A stretch of DNA of 20,202 bases from JAJFUI01 sp039679885 (GTDB taxonomy: Bacteria; Planctomycetota; Planctomycetia; Pirellulales; Thermoguttaceae). The stretch covers positions 1-20,202 of the forward strand of contig JBDKUC010000456.1 in the NCBI GenBank assembly GCA_039679885.1, given 5' to 3'. Shown here in pieces: positions 1 to 7,181 of the stretch (positions are counted from its first letter, which is position 1; each line of letters begins with the position of its first letter). The translations under genes were made by a program, and so were the position numbers. The notes under the pieces were generated by a model. It was not told the DNA's origin, made no database searches, and was given only the letters and a program-made list of their open reading frames with translations.

Positions 1-959
1 AGGTTGCGGGCGATCTCGGCTTCGGCCTCGCGGGCCGCGCGGACTTTCGGATGATCGGCCGACATGAGCCCCAGCAGCGCCGACGTTCGGAGTTGGGCGT
101 CGATAAGCCCATCCTTCAGCCGCCGCAACGACGGATGAGCCTCCAAGAGCCGGTTCGGCGTGGCCGCCAAGCGGCTCGGATCCTGCTGGGCCTCGGTGAC
201 CACGGTCAGGAGCTCGTGGTTGAGCTTTTCGGCGGCGGCGTTCTCGCGGAGCTGCGCGCGGATGTCCTCACCGCTGCGGCGCAGCGAGCTGTCGCTGGAG
301 GCCATGTCCTGCATCGAGCGGAGTTCGGCCAGGTCACTGCCAAGCCGATGCTCGGTCGCCGCCAACGCCGCGGTGACGCTCGCCAGGTCGGCCTTGGCCA
401 AGTGGACCGTCTTGGTCAACTCATCGACCATGCTCTGAGCTTTCGCGTCGCGGAGCTTCTGGAACTGCACGCGGAGTTGCTTGAAGATCGCTTCGTTGAG
501 CGCGACGGCGCGCGGGCGGCTTTCGGCGCGTACATCGAGATAGAAGACCTCGGTCTTGCCGAACTCGGCGCCCTTGGGCGGAGCGAGCTTGACGCTTTTC
601 CGCGCGTCGTCAATGTCGCGATCGGTCGGCCAAGCGGTGGGCGTTGGGTACGTTGCCGGCGCACCGATCTCCTTCAACGCCGCTTCGAGGACGCTACGGC
701 TGCGGGCGACCTCCAGGATGGTTTCCTGGATCGTCTTCATCTCCTCGGGATAGGCGAACTTGCCGGGACTCTTGTCGCCGCCGGTCGCTTCGTTGCGCAC
801 GATCAGCGCCTGCGACGCCTCCCATGTGGCCGGATGCAGTACGGCGTAGGCGCCGACGGCCGCGGCGATCGCAACCGCCGGCAAGAGCCACAGCCGTACG
901 TGGCCGCGGAGCAGGGCGAGTAGCTGGCTGGCGGTCAACGTGTTCGAGGTCGGTTGCAT
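1..959 (-). CDS. Wzz/GumC-like polysaccharide chain-length determinant (partial, N-terminal part)
   Basis: An open frame enters from the left edge on the minus strand and begins at ATG 959, giving 319 N-terminal codons; the C-terminus lies outside the window. The protein has a short polar N-terminus, one hydrophobic segment at about residues 24-42 (LWLLPAVAIAAAVGAYAVL), then a long charged, helix-rich region with heptad-like Leu/Ala patterns at about 150-310, expected to be periplasmic coiled coil. This layout is that of Wzz/GumC polysaccharide co-polymerases, inner-membrane proteins that set glycan chain length or help export. A C-terminal transmembrane helix or BY-kinase domain cannot be seen here. 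No good Shine-Dalgarno precedes the ATG. It diverges from the polysaccharide genes that begin at 1437, which supports the assignment. Family confident, exact subtype not. Confidence 0.8.
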   Translation of the reverse strand, partial: MQPTSNTLTASQLLALLRGHVRLWLLPAVAIAAAVGAYAVLHPATWEASQALIVRNEATGGDKSPGKFAYPEEMKTIQETILEVARSRSVLEAALKEIGAPATYPTPTAWPTDRDIDDARKSVKLAPPKGAEFGKTEVFYLDVRAESRPRAVALNEAIFKQLRVQFQKLRDAKAQSMVDELTKTVHLAKADLASVTAALAATEHRLGSDLAELRSMQDMASSDSSLRRSGEDIRAQLRENAAAEKLNHELLTVVTEAQQDPSRLAATPNRLLEAHPSLRRLKDGLIDAQLRTSALLGLMSADHPKVRAAREAEAEIARN

Positions 960-980
960 GGAGTACTCGGTTGATTCCCC

Positions 981-1064
981 AGGGGGCGATTCCAGTCGCC
1001 GGGGCCCAAGGGAGGAAAGGCCCCGACGACCCAAAACGCTTGGTGGCGACTGGAGCCGCCCCCT
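981..1064. repeat. Long imperfect inverted repeat with nested inner stem
   Basis: The 20-bp arms at 981-1000 and 1045-1064 are inverse complements at 18 of 20 positions. Inside them GGGGCC (1001-1006) pairs with GGCCCC (1019-1024). The RNA or single strand could fold into a long hairpin with a side stem. It lies just upstream of the Wzz-like start and could be a dispersed repeat, a terminator-like leader structure or a regulatory element. The sequence alone does not decide between these. Confidence 0.7.
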
Positions 1065-1233
1065 GAAGGATGCCAAGGAACCGGGATTCAAAGAGCGTTC
1101 GGACGCTGAAGTTGGGGATGCAAAGCGGGTGCCGATGGCCCAAAGACCGTGCGCGCATGCAATGTAAGTGACGCCGCGTCAATGACTTCCGGCCCGTGTT
1201 GGCGATTCCCGTGGCCCCGGGGCGCACCTGTTC

Positions 1234-1249
1234 GTTGCCGCGCGGCAAC
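1234..1249. promoter_or_regulatory. Perfect 16-bp palindrome, candidate operator
   Basis: GTTGCCGCGCGGCAAC is a perfect dyad in the middle of the divergent region. The half-site TCGTTGCC recurs at 1253-1260 just downstream. A dimeric regulator binding here could control both the Wzz-like gene and the plus-strand cluster. This is inference from symmetry and position; in GC-rich DNA such a palindrome may also be chance or part of a repeat. Confidence 0.3.
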
Positions 1250-1436
1250 ACGTCGTTGCCCGGAGGCGACATTCGGGCGACGTGGAAATGGCGATGCCCT
1301 GCAAAAACGACTTGCTTATCCCCCGGCATGACTGAGAGTTGTCTGGAAAAAACGTGCCGCGTTACCACACGGCCCTCGCCGAGCCCTCGGCTGCCAAGGC
1401 GGAGAAGGGCGATCGGGTCATGCCGGAGTTGCTGCC

Positions 1437-2573
1437 ATGCGCGTCTTCTGCCTGAATAGCTTGGACGAGTTAACGCCCTACGCCGAGGACTGGGAGCGTC
1501 TCGCGGGCGGCGTGCCGTTCCGAAGTTGGACCTGGCTCTCAAACTGGTGGCGTCACTACGGGCCGCGGGATGACGGCCCGACGCGGACCCAACTAGCAAC
1601 GCTTTGCGTCTTTGACCAGGATGACACGTTGGTGGGCATCGCGCCGTGGTATATCGACCGTTCAGCCGTGCGCGGCCGCGTGTTACGGTTCTTGGGTTCG
1701 GGCGAGGTCTGCTCGGATTACCTCGGCGTGCTTTGCCAGCCGGGCCGCGAGGGTCCGGTCGTGGAGGCGATCGCTGACTTTCTGGTCCGCAGTGCGTTGG
1801 ACGACTCGCCCGACGCATTGCATTGGGATCTGCTGAAGCTGGACGGCGTCGATGCGGAAGACGTCGCGATGGCCGAGCTTGGCCGTCATTTGGCCGGGTC
1901 CGGCTGTGCGATCCATCGCCGGCCGAGCGCGAACTGCTGGCGATTGGAACTGCCGACCGACTGGGAAAGCTACACGGCCGCCTTGGGCAAGCAGCAGCGA
2001 CGAACGGTCCGCCGGCTCGAACGGCAATTGCTGGACACGGAGCGCGTGACACTCCATGTCGTCACCAGGTTCGACGAGCTGACCAGAGCAATGGACATCC
2101 TCGTGGATTTGCACCAGCGGCGGCGGCGCTCGCTGGGCGAACCGGGCTGCTTCGCGTCGCCGCGGTTCCTCGCCTTCCATCGAGACGTCGTGCCCGAGTT
2201 GCTCCGCCGCGGGATGGTGCAGCTCTATTGGCTCGAGATCGACGGCCGGCCCGCTGCCGCCGAATATCACCTCGCCAGCGGCGGCGTGCTCTATGTCTAT
2301 CAGGCGGGCGTTGAGCCGGAGTTGCTCGACCAGCAGCCAGGCAACGTGATCAATCTGGCAATCCTGCGTTGGGCGATCGAGCGCGGTTATCGGGCGTACG
2401 ATTTTCTGCGTGGCGACGAGCCGTACAAGGCCCGATTCGGCGCGACGCCGCGGCCGTGCGTCGAGTTGCAGATTGCCGCTCCCTGCCCGGCGGCCCGATG
2501 GCGCCACAACCTCTGGTTGGCGGGAAACAACATGAAGCAGTGGATTAAGCGAGAAATGACAGGAACGAAGTAA
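1437..2573 (+). CDS. CelD/BcsL-type GNAT acyltransferase (Acetyltransf_6 family)
   Basis: This 378-residue soluble protein matches the CelD/BcsL or FemAB-like acyltransferases common in exopolysaccharide loci. The C-terminal half carries the typical pattern: a Tyr/Gln-rich strand (LYVYQAGVEPE, about 285-295), a Pro-Gly turn before a helix (QPGNVINLAILRWAIERGY), and the closing YDFLRGDEPYKARFG (about 320-334). A basic stretch rich in Arg (QQRRTVRRLERQL, near 185-197) fits the inter-domain region of the family. The likely role is transfer of an acyl group to a polysaccharide intermediate in the cytoplasm; donor and acceptor cannot be read from sequence. The ATG is preceded by GGAG about 8 bases upstream. 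It is the first gene of the plus-strand cluster. Confidence 0.82.
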   Translation: MRVFCLNSLDELTPYAEDWERLAGGVPFRSWTWLSNWWRHYGPRDDGPTRTQLATLCVFDQDDTLVGIAPWYIDRSAVRGRVLRFLGSGEVCSDYLGVLCQPGREGPVVEAIADFLVRSALDDSPDALHWDLLKLDGVDAEDVAMAELGRHLAGSGCAIHRRPSANCWRLELPTDWESYTAALGKQQRRTVRRLERQLLDTERVTLHVVTRFDELTRAMDILVDLHQRRRRSLGEPGCFASPRFLAFHRDVVPELLRRGMVQLYWLEIDGRPAAAEYHLASGGVLYVYQAGVEPELLDQQPGNVINLAILRWAIERGYRAYDFLRGDEPYKARFGATPRPCVELQIAAPCPAARWRHNLWLAGNNMKQWIKREMTGTK

Positions 2574-2644
2574 GGAAGCTCGAAGTCCGAAATCCGAAGC
2601 TCGAATTCGGGTTTTGGGCATCGGATTCGGACTGATCGCAACGC
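2574..2644. repeat. Short direct-repeat spacer of the 'GAAGTCCGAAATCCGAA' type
   Basis: The 71-bp gap between the acyltransferase and deacetylase genes is made largely of CGAA/CCGAA units. The ten-mer GAAGCTCGAA occurs at 2575-2584 and again at 2596-2605. A related trace (AGAAGTCCGAGGTCC) appears at the end of the glycosyltransferase gene near 6370. It looks like a low-complexity dispersed repeat rather than a regulatory site. Confidence 0.5.
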
Positions 2645-3535
2645 ATGCAACTCTGGAAACAACTCCTGCTGAACCTCTACTACCACGCCACGCTGCCGGC
2701 GCGATGGCGGAACTGCCGCCGCATGGCGACCGAGGACCGGCTGCCTGCCATCGTTCTTTTCTGGCACCGCGTGGCCGACGACCGAGCGACGCCTTGGACC
2801 ATCTCCAATGCAACGTTCGCAAGGCAGATTCGCTGGTTGGACAGACAGTTCGAGTTTGTCACCTTGGCCGAGTTGCAGCAGCGGATCGCCGCTCGCAGCA
2901 ATCGTCGGCCCTGCGTCAGCCTGACGTTCGATGACGGCTATGCCGACAACTGCCGCGAGGCCATTCCGTTGCTGATCCGGGAGCAGATCCCGTGCACCTA
3001 TTTCGTCACGTTGCGGAACGTGTTGGATGGAGAGCCGTTCAAGCACGACACGGATAATGGCTATCGGTTTGCGCCGAACAGCCCGGAGCAACTCCGCGCG
3101 ATGGCGGCCGCGGGCATCGACATCGGCGTCCACACCTACACCCATCCGAATCTGGCCGCGATCGGCGATGTCGACGAACTTCGGCGTGAAATGCTGGGCG
3201 CCAAACAGGACCTCGAGAAGCTGCTGGACCGAGAGACTCGATACTTCTCGTTTCCGTTCGGGCAGCCGGCCAACCTTTCGGCAGCGGCGTTCTGCATGGC
3301 CCGGGAGGCCGGCTACGCGGGCGTGTGCTCGGGCTATGGCGGCTACAACACGCCCGGCGACGATCCGTTCCACTTGCAGCGAATCGCAGTCGACAATGCG
3401 ATGATCCACTTGAAAAACTGGGCAACGATGGACCCGCGGAAGCTCCGCACGCCGCGGATCGAATACGGGTCCGCGGCTGTTTGCGAGCCGTCGCCATCGT
3501 CGCTCGCGGCGTGCGAAGCGGCAAGCGGCTTGTGA
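2645..3535 (+). CDS. Polysaccharide deacetylase (NodB-like, carbohydrate esterase 4)
   Basis: This 296-residue protein has the NodB homology motifs in order. They are TFDDGYADN at about residues 94-102, with the catalytic-base and metal Asp at 96-97; HTYTHPNL at 163-170, with the metal-binding His pair 163/167; and FSFPFGQ at about 201-207. The enzyme should remove N- or O-acetyl groups from a polysaccharide using a divalent metal. I see no clear signal peptide or membrane helix, so it probably acts in the cytoplasm or on a membrane-bound intermediate. The last 20 residues are Ala/Ser/Cys-rich and look non-conserved. It sits between the acyltransferase and flippase genes, so acylation and deacetylation may act on the same glycan. 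Confidence 0.9.
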   Translation: MQLWKQLLLNLYYHATLPARWRNCRRMATEDRLPAIVLFWHRVADDRATPWTISNATFARQIRWLDRQFEFVTLAELQQRIAARSNRRPCVSLTFDDGYADNCREAIPLLIREQIPCTYFVTLRNVLDGEPFKHDTDNGYRFAPNSPEQLRAMAAAGIDIGVHTYTHPNLAAIGDVDELRREMLGAKQDLEKLLDRETRYFSFPFGQPANLSAAAFCMAREAGYAGVCSGYGGYNTPGDDPFHLQRIAVDNAMIHLKNWATMDPRKLRTPRIEYGSAAVCEPSPSSLAACEAASGL

Positions 3536-3584
3536 CCCGATTCCATTCGAGGCCCGCAAGTGTGATATCCTGACTGATACTGGC

Positions 3585-5162
3585 ATGTCTATTCCGTTCG
3601 ACAACCCTGAATACCCCTCGACGACGCCGGAGGCGGACACGCTGACCGACAGCGTGTTGATGCTCCTGGCGTTGACGGTCGTTCAGCGGCTCGTTGGCTT
3701 CGGCCGCGCCGTGCTGTTCTGCCGCTGGCTTCCGGCCGAGCAACTGGGGCTGTGGGACATGACCTTCAGCTTTCTGGTCGTAGCCTCGCCAGTTGCGGTT
3801 ATGGCGATTCCGGGGGCGTTTGGCCGCTACCTGGAGTACTATCGGCAGCGTGGACAGCTGGCGACCTTTTTGAGGCAAACGTCCATCGCCTGCGCCTCAT
3901 TGGCTGTCGTTGCATGCGTCGTGATCGCACTGACCAGACATCAGGTTTCGGCGATGCTCTTCGGTACGACGGACCAGGCGGGCCTGATCGCGCTAACGGC
4001 GGGCTGCCTGGCCGTGGTGGTCGTTTACAACTTCTGCATCGAGCTTTTTACCGCGATGCGGAACATCCGGCTGGTGTCGGCCGTTCAGTTGACCAACAGC
4101 GTTGTCTTCGCCGTGCTGGGCGTTGGGCTGTTGCTTTGCTGGCAGCCAAGCGCCGAAAGCGTTCTGCTCTCCTATGGCGGATCCTGCGTGACCGCCGCGG
4201 CAGTGGGCGTATGGTGCTTGGTCCGCCTCCGACGTCGGAGTCGAACGGCGTCTCGTCAGCCGCGGCCTAGCGACGGACACAGCCCGCACCTCGCGCATCC
4301 GACGGTCTGGCGCAAGGTCCTGCCGTTTGCTAGCTGGCTCTTGTTGGCCTGCGTGCTGACGAACCTTTTCGAGGTGGTTGACCGCTACATGATCATCCAC
4401 TTTTCGGGATCATCGGCCGGGCGACCGCTGGACTTGGTGGGCAATTACCATGCTTCGCGCCTGGTGCCCATGCTCCTGGTTTCGCTGGCCACGATGTTGG
4501 CCACGATGATTACGCCGCATTTGAGTCACGACTGGGAATCGGGGCATCGGCAGCAGGCCGCCGCGCGGCTGCGGCTGTTCCTCAAGACGGTCGGACTGGC
4601 GCTCTGGGCCTTGGCCGTCGCCGTGCTGATCGCCGCCCCACTGCTGTTCAAATTCGCCCTGAAAGACAAGTACCCCGGCGGTCTGGCCGTGCTTCCGTGG
4701 ACGCTGGTCTACTGTTCGTGGTTCAGCCTCTGGGTGATTGGCCAGAACTACTTTTTTTGCGCCGAGAAGGCTCGACTCGCTAGCGTGTCGCTGGCCGTCG
4801 GGCTGGTCGCCAACGTGCTGCTGAATATCATGCTGTTGCCGCGGTATGGCTTGATGGGGGCCGTGTGGGCGACCGCCGCCGCCAACGCCCTCTCGCTCTG
4901 GCTGCTCTGCCGCTTCAATCACCGCTTGGGGTTCCGACTCGACTTCGGGGCGCGGCTTGTCCTCGCTCTGCCGTTGGTTCTTTGCCTCGGGCCGTGGGTG
5001 GCCGGGCTGACGCTCATCGTCGTCGCCGCCGAAGTGATCTGGGGCAACCGCCTTTTGCGCGAGGAGGAGAAATCGCAGCTCGGCGAAGGGATCGCCGACC
5101 TCGTCCGCCGCGCCGGACTCGAACGATGGCTGCCGGAAAGCCGACGCGCCGTCGGCCGCTAA
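3585..5162 (+). CDS. Wzx-like polysaccharide flippase (MOP superfamily)
   Basis: This 525-residue, strongly hydrophobic protein has roughly 12-14 predicted membrane helices, for example VMLLALTVVQRLVGFGRAV near the N-terminus and VLALPLVLCLGPWVAGLTLIV near the C-terminus. Length and helix pattern fit the Wzx/MOP lipid-linked oligosaccharide flippases. A basic loop (RLRRRSRTASRQPRP, near 215-229) falls between the two halves, as expected for a cytoplasmic hinge. It should move undecaprenyl-linked repeat units across the inner membrane. The last six residues and the TAA stop are supplied by a dispersed palindromic repeat (5141-5164), so the native C-terminus may have been different. It lies 49 bp after the deacetylase and 33 bp before the glycosyltransferase, probably in one transcript. 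Confidence 0.87.
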   Translation: MSIPFDNPEYPSTTPEADTLTDSVLMLLALTVVQRLVGFGRAVLFCRWLPAEQLGLWDMTFSFLVVASPVAVMAIPGAFGRYLEYYRQRGQLATFLRQTSIACASLAVVACVVIALTRHQVSAMLFGTTDQAGLIALTAGCLAVVVVYNFCIELFTAMRNIRLVSAVQLTNSVVFAVLGVGLLLCWQPSAESVLLSYGGSCVTAAAVGVWCLVRLRRRSRTASRQPRPSDGHSPHLAHPTVWRKVLPFASWLLLACVLTNLFEVVDRYMIIHFSGSSAGRPLDLVGNYHASRLVPMLLVSLATMLATMITPHLSHDWESGHRQQAAARLRLFLKTVGLALWALAVAVLIAAPLLFKFALKDKYPGGLAVLPWTLVYCSWFSLWVIGQNYFFCAEKARLASVSLAVGLVANVLLNIMLLPRYGLMGAVWATAAANALSLWLLCRFNHRLGFRLDFGARLVLALPLVLCLGPWVAGLTLIVVAAEVIWGNRLLREEEKSQLGEGIADLVRRAGLERWLPESRRAVGR

Positions 5163-5164
5163 AC
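5141..5164 (+). repeat. 24-bp palindromic dispersed repeat, copy 1 (ends the flippase CDS)
   Basis: The core CCGACGCGCCGTCGG is a short palindrome and is followed by CCGCTAAAC. The same unit occurs at 13981-14004 inside gatA and, with slight change, at 19587-19610. Here the CTAAAC part gives the TAA stop of the flippase gene. Confidence 0.75.
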
Positions 5165-5195
5165 AACGAGACATCCGCTACATACTGCGACTACC

Positions 5196-6410
5196 ATGCG
5201 ATTTGGCCAAAGATTGACGCCGCTTGCCGACCGCGGACCGCTGCGGGTAATGTTCGTGCTGACGAGCATGCCGGTGGGCGGGGCCGAGTCGCTCCTCGTC
5301 GAGTTGATTCGACGCATGGACCGCGAGCGGTTCCGGCCCGAGTTGTGTTGTCTGAAGGAACTGGACCGCTTGGGCGAACTCCTGGCTCGCGAGACGCCGG
5401 TCTTCAGCAATCTGCTCGCAGGCAAGTACGATGCGCGCGTGCTGTGGCGGCTGGTGCGATTGATGCGGCGCCGGCGGATCGACGCCGTCGTGACCGTTGG
5501 GCCGGGCGATAAGATGTTTTGGGGAAGGCTGGCGGCCCGGCTGGCCGGCGTGCCGGTCATCTGCTCGGCGTTACACTCGACCGGGATGCCCGACCACGTG
5601 GAGTTGCCCAATCGGCTGTTGGCGTCGATAACCGACGCCTTCGTGGCGGTCGCCGAATCGCACGGTTGTTATCTGGCAATGCACGAAGGCTGCCCCGTGC
5701 AGAAGGTTCGTGTCATTCCCAACGGGATCGATGTCGAGCGATTTCATCCGCGTTGGCCGGACGCAAAGCTGCAGAAAGAGTTTGGCTTGGATCCGACGGC
5801 GCCGGTGGCCGGCATCGTGGCGGCGCTGCGGCCGGTGAAGCATCATGAGATGTTCCTCCAGGCTGTGGCACTTGTCCACCGTGCAGAACGCACGGCCCGG
5901 TTCTTGATCGTCGGCGACGGCCCGGAAAGGCCGCGGCTCGAATCGCTGGCCGATAGCCTCGGTATTGCCGACGCAGTTCGCTTCCTGGGCACGCGCAGCG
6001 ATATTCCCGAACTGTTGTCGCTCATGGACGTGGTGCTTCTGACCTCGCACATGGAAGCCAACCCGGTCTGCCTGCTCGAGGCAATGGCTAGCGAGAAGCC
6101 GGTCGTTGCCACGCGGGTAGGTTCAGTGCCCGAAAGCGTGCGTGATGGCGGGACCGGCTACCTCGTGGCCCCTGGCGATTCGCAGGCGATGGCCGACCGG
6201 GTGCTGGAGCTTTTCGCCGACACAGAGCGGGCAGGCCGTATGGGTCGCGCCGGGCGGGAATCGGTCATCGCCCACGGGTCGGTCCAGCGGATGGTCAACG
6301 GCTACGAGGAGATGATCGAGCAGATTTACGCTGAGAAATCCCGCGCGACAATGCGAGACATCAGACGGCAGAAGTCCGAGGTCCGGGACCAAGTGCCAAC
6401 GGCCGACTGA
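5196..6410 (+). CDS. GT-B glycosyltransferase (family 4/1 type)
   Basis: This 404-residue protein has the GT-B double-Rossmann layout. The N-terminal domain opens with MFVLTSMPVGGAESLLVEL (donor-side glycine loop PVGGAE near 26-31). The linker IPNGIDVERFHP lies at about 174-185. The C-terminal domain carries LIVGDGPERPRLE (237-249) and the EX7E motif, Glu287 and Glu295, in HMEANPVCLLEAMA. Lys215 and the preceding Arg212 sit where nucleotide-sugar phosphates are usually bound. It should add a sugar from a nucleotide donor to a lipid-linked acceptor at the cytoplasmic face of the membrane; the sugar is not predictable. The last about 15 residues (RRQKSEVRDQVPTAD) look like translated intergenic repeat rather than conserved domain. 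Confidence 0.9.
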   Translation: MRFGQRLTPLADRGPLRVMFVLTSMPVGGAESLLVELIRRMDRERFRPELCCLKELDRLGELLARETPVFSNLLAGKYDARVLWRLVRLMRRRRIDAVVTVGPGDKMFWGRLAARLAGVPVICSALHSTGMPDHVELPNRLLASITDAFVAVAESHGCYLAMHEGCPVQKVRVIPNGIDVERFHPRWPDAKLQKEFGLDPTAPVAGIVAALRPVKHHEMFLQAVALVHRAERTARFLIVGDGPERPRLESLADSLGIADAVRFLGTRSDIPELLSLMDVVLLTSHMEANPVCLLEAMASEKPVVATRVGSVPESVRDGGTGYLVAPGDSQAMADRVLELFADTERAGRMGRAGRESVIAHGSVQRMVNGYEEMIEQIYAEKSRATMRDIRRQKSEVRDQVPTAD

Positions 6411-6446
6411 TTGCCGTCCCGCATTTGACTGCCCCTGCCCTCGATC

Positions 6447-6474
6447 CACTGCCGACTGCCCACTGCCGACTGCC
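6447..6474. repeat. Tandem 14-bp repeat CACTGCCGACTGCC (two copies)
   Basis: CACTGCCGACTGCC occurs twice head to tail at 6447-6460 and 6461-6474, followed by partial units up to about 6486. The identical 14-mer appears at 14033-14046 inside gatA. The surrounding 150-bp gap (6411-6560) holds no gene; the PlsC-like gene begins after an AGGTGG about 9 bases before its ATG. Confidence 0.75.
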
Positions 6475-6560
6475 CACTATCCACTGCTTTCCCCTTCCCG
6501 CGGGGGCTTGGCGTCGGGGCCTCGACCGGCTACCATAGCACACTAACAGGTGGCGGCGAC

Positions 6561-7175
6561 ATGGATACGAATCTCGCGAGGAATGGCTTGGCCCTGATGG
6601 CCCGATTCCTGAGCGGGGCCAGCGTGCGCTGGATCGACTCACAGCCCGACACCTGTCAGCGGGTGTACTTCGCCAATCACACCAGCCACCTGGATCCGAT
6701 CGTCATCTGGTCCTCGCTGCCGCAGGAGGTCCGGATGATCACGCGGCCGGTGGCGGCGAAAGACTATTGGATCAAAGGGCCGGTGCGTCGCTATTTGGCG
6801 AACCGCCTGTTCAACGCGATCCTGATCGATCGCGAGGAGATCAAAGTTCATCAGAGCCCGATCGACTTGATGATCCGCGAGATTGGGCAGAAGTATTCGC
6901 TGATCCTCTTTCCGGAGGGAGGGCGGCAGCAGGGGGGCGGGGTCGGTGAGTTCAAGAGCGGCCTCTACTACCTCTGCAAGAAGCGGCCGGACCTGGAACT
7001 GATCCCGGTGCACATTGACAACATGAACCGGATTTTGCCGCGAGGCGAAGTGCTGCCGGTGCCCATGCTGAGTTGCATCACGTTCGGCCCGCCGCTGTGG
7101 TTGGAGGCAGGCGAGGCGAAGACGGCGTTCTTAGAGCGTGCCCGGGACGCCGTGCGGCGATTGAAGGAGATCTAG
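6561..7175 (+). CDS. Lysophospholipid acyltransferase, PlsC-like
   Basis: This 204-residue protein has the acyltransferase block order of the PlsC/LPLAT family. The catalytic HX4D box is in NHTSHLD (His40, Asp45). A basic region around residues 60-80 holds KGPVRRYLANR. The substrate-phosphate block FPEGGR lies at 117-122, and LIPVHIDNMNRILPRGE at about 147-163 fits block IV. It should acylate a lysophospholipid such as 1-acyl-glycerol-3-phosphate at the membrane. It is shorter than typical PlsC (about 240) and lacks an obvious N-terminal transmembrane helix. Its stop is 6 bp before the cytidylyltransferase start, so the pair probably acts in sequence: phosphatidate made here, then activated to CDP-diacylglycerol. 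Confidence 0.88.
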   Translation: MDTNLARNGLALMARFLSGASVRWIDSQPDTCQRVYFANHTSHLDPIVIWSSLPQEVRMITRPVAAKDYWIKGPVRRYLANRLFNAILIDREEIKVHQSPIDLMIREIGQKYSLILFPEGGRQQGGGVGEFKSGLYYLCKKRPDLELIPVHIDNMNRILPRGEVLPVPMLSCITFGPPLWLEAGEAKTAFLERARDAVRRLKEI

Positions 7176-7181
7176 GCGGCC

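Larger units (their letters stand above)
960..1436. other. Divergent intergenic region upstream of two polysaccharide genes
   Basis: This 477-bp stretch separates the Wzz-like gene (minus) from the acyltransferase gene (plus), so it should hold both promoters. I see no supportable coding sequence; frames that cross it are antisense or shadow frames without recognisable motifs. It holds a large imperfect inverted repeat at 981-1064 and a perfect 16-bp palindrome at 1234-1249. No convincing -35/-10 pair was identified. Confidence 0.6.

Noticed and set aside
1288..1302. Possible sigma-54 promoter (TGGC...TGCA) upstream of the acyltransferase gene
   Set aside because: The distance between the GG and GC elements is one base short of the required spacing and the match is weak.
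694..2052. Long open frame of 452 codons on the minus strand
   Set aside because: It crosses the divergent intergenic region and runs antisense to the CelD-like gene; its product is Arg/Pro-rich with no motif. It is a shadow frame typical of GC-rich DNA, and the real minus-strand gene is the Wzz-like frame starting at 959.
2387..3640. Open frame of 417 codons on the minus strand
   Set aside because: It is antisense to the polysaccharide deacetylase, which has all NodB motifs on the plus strand.
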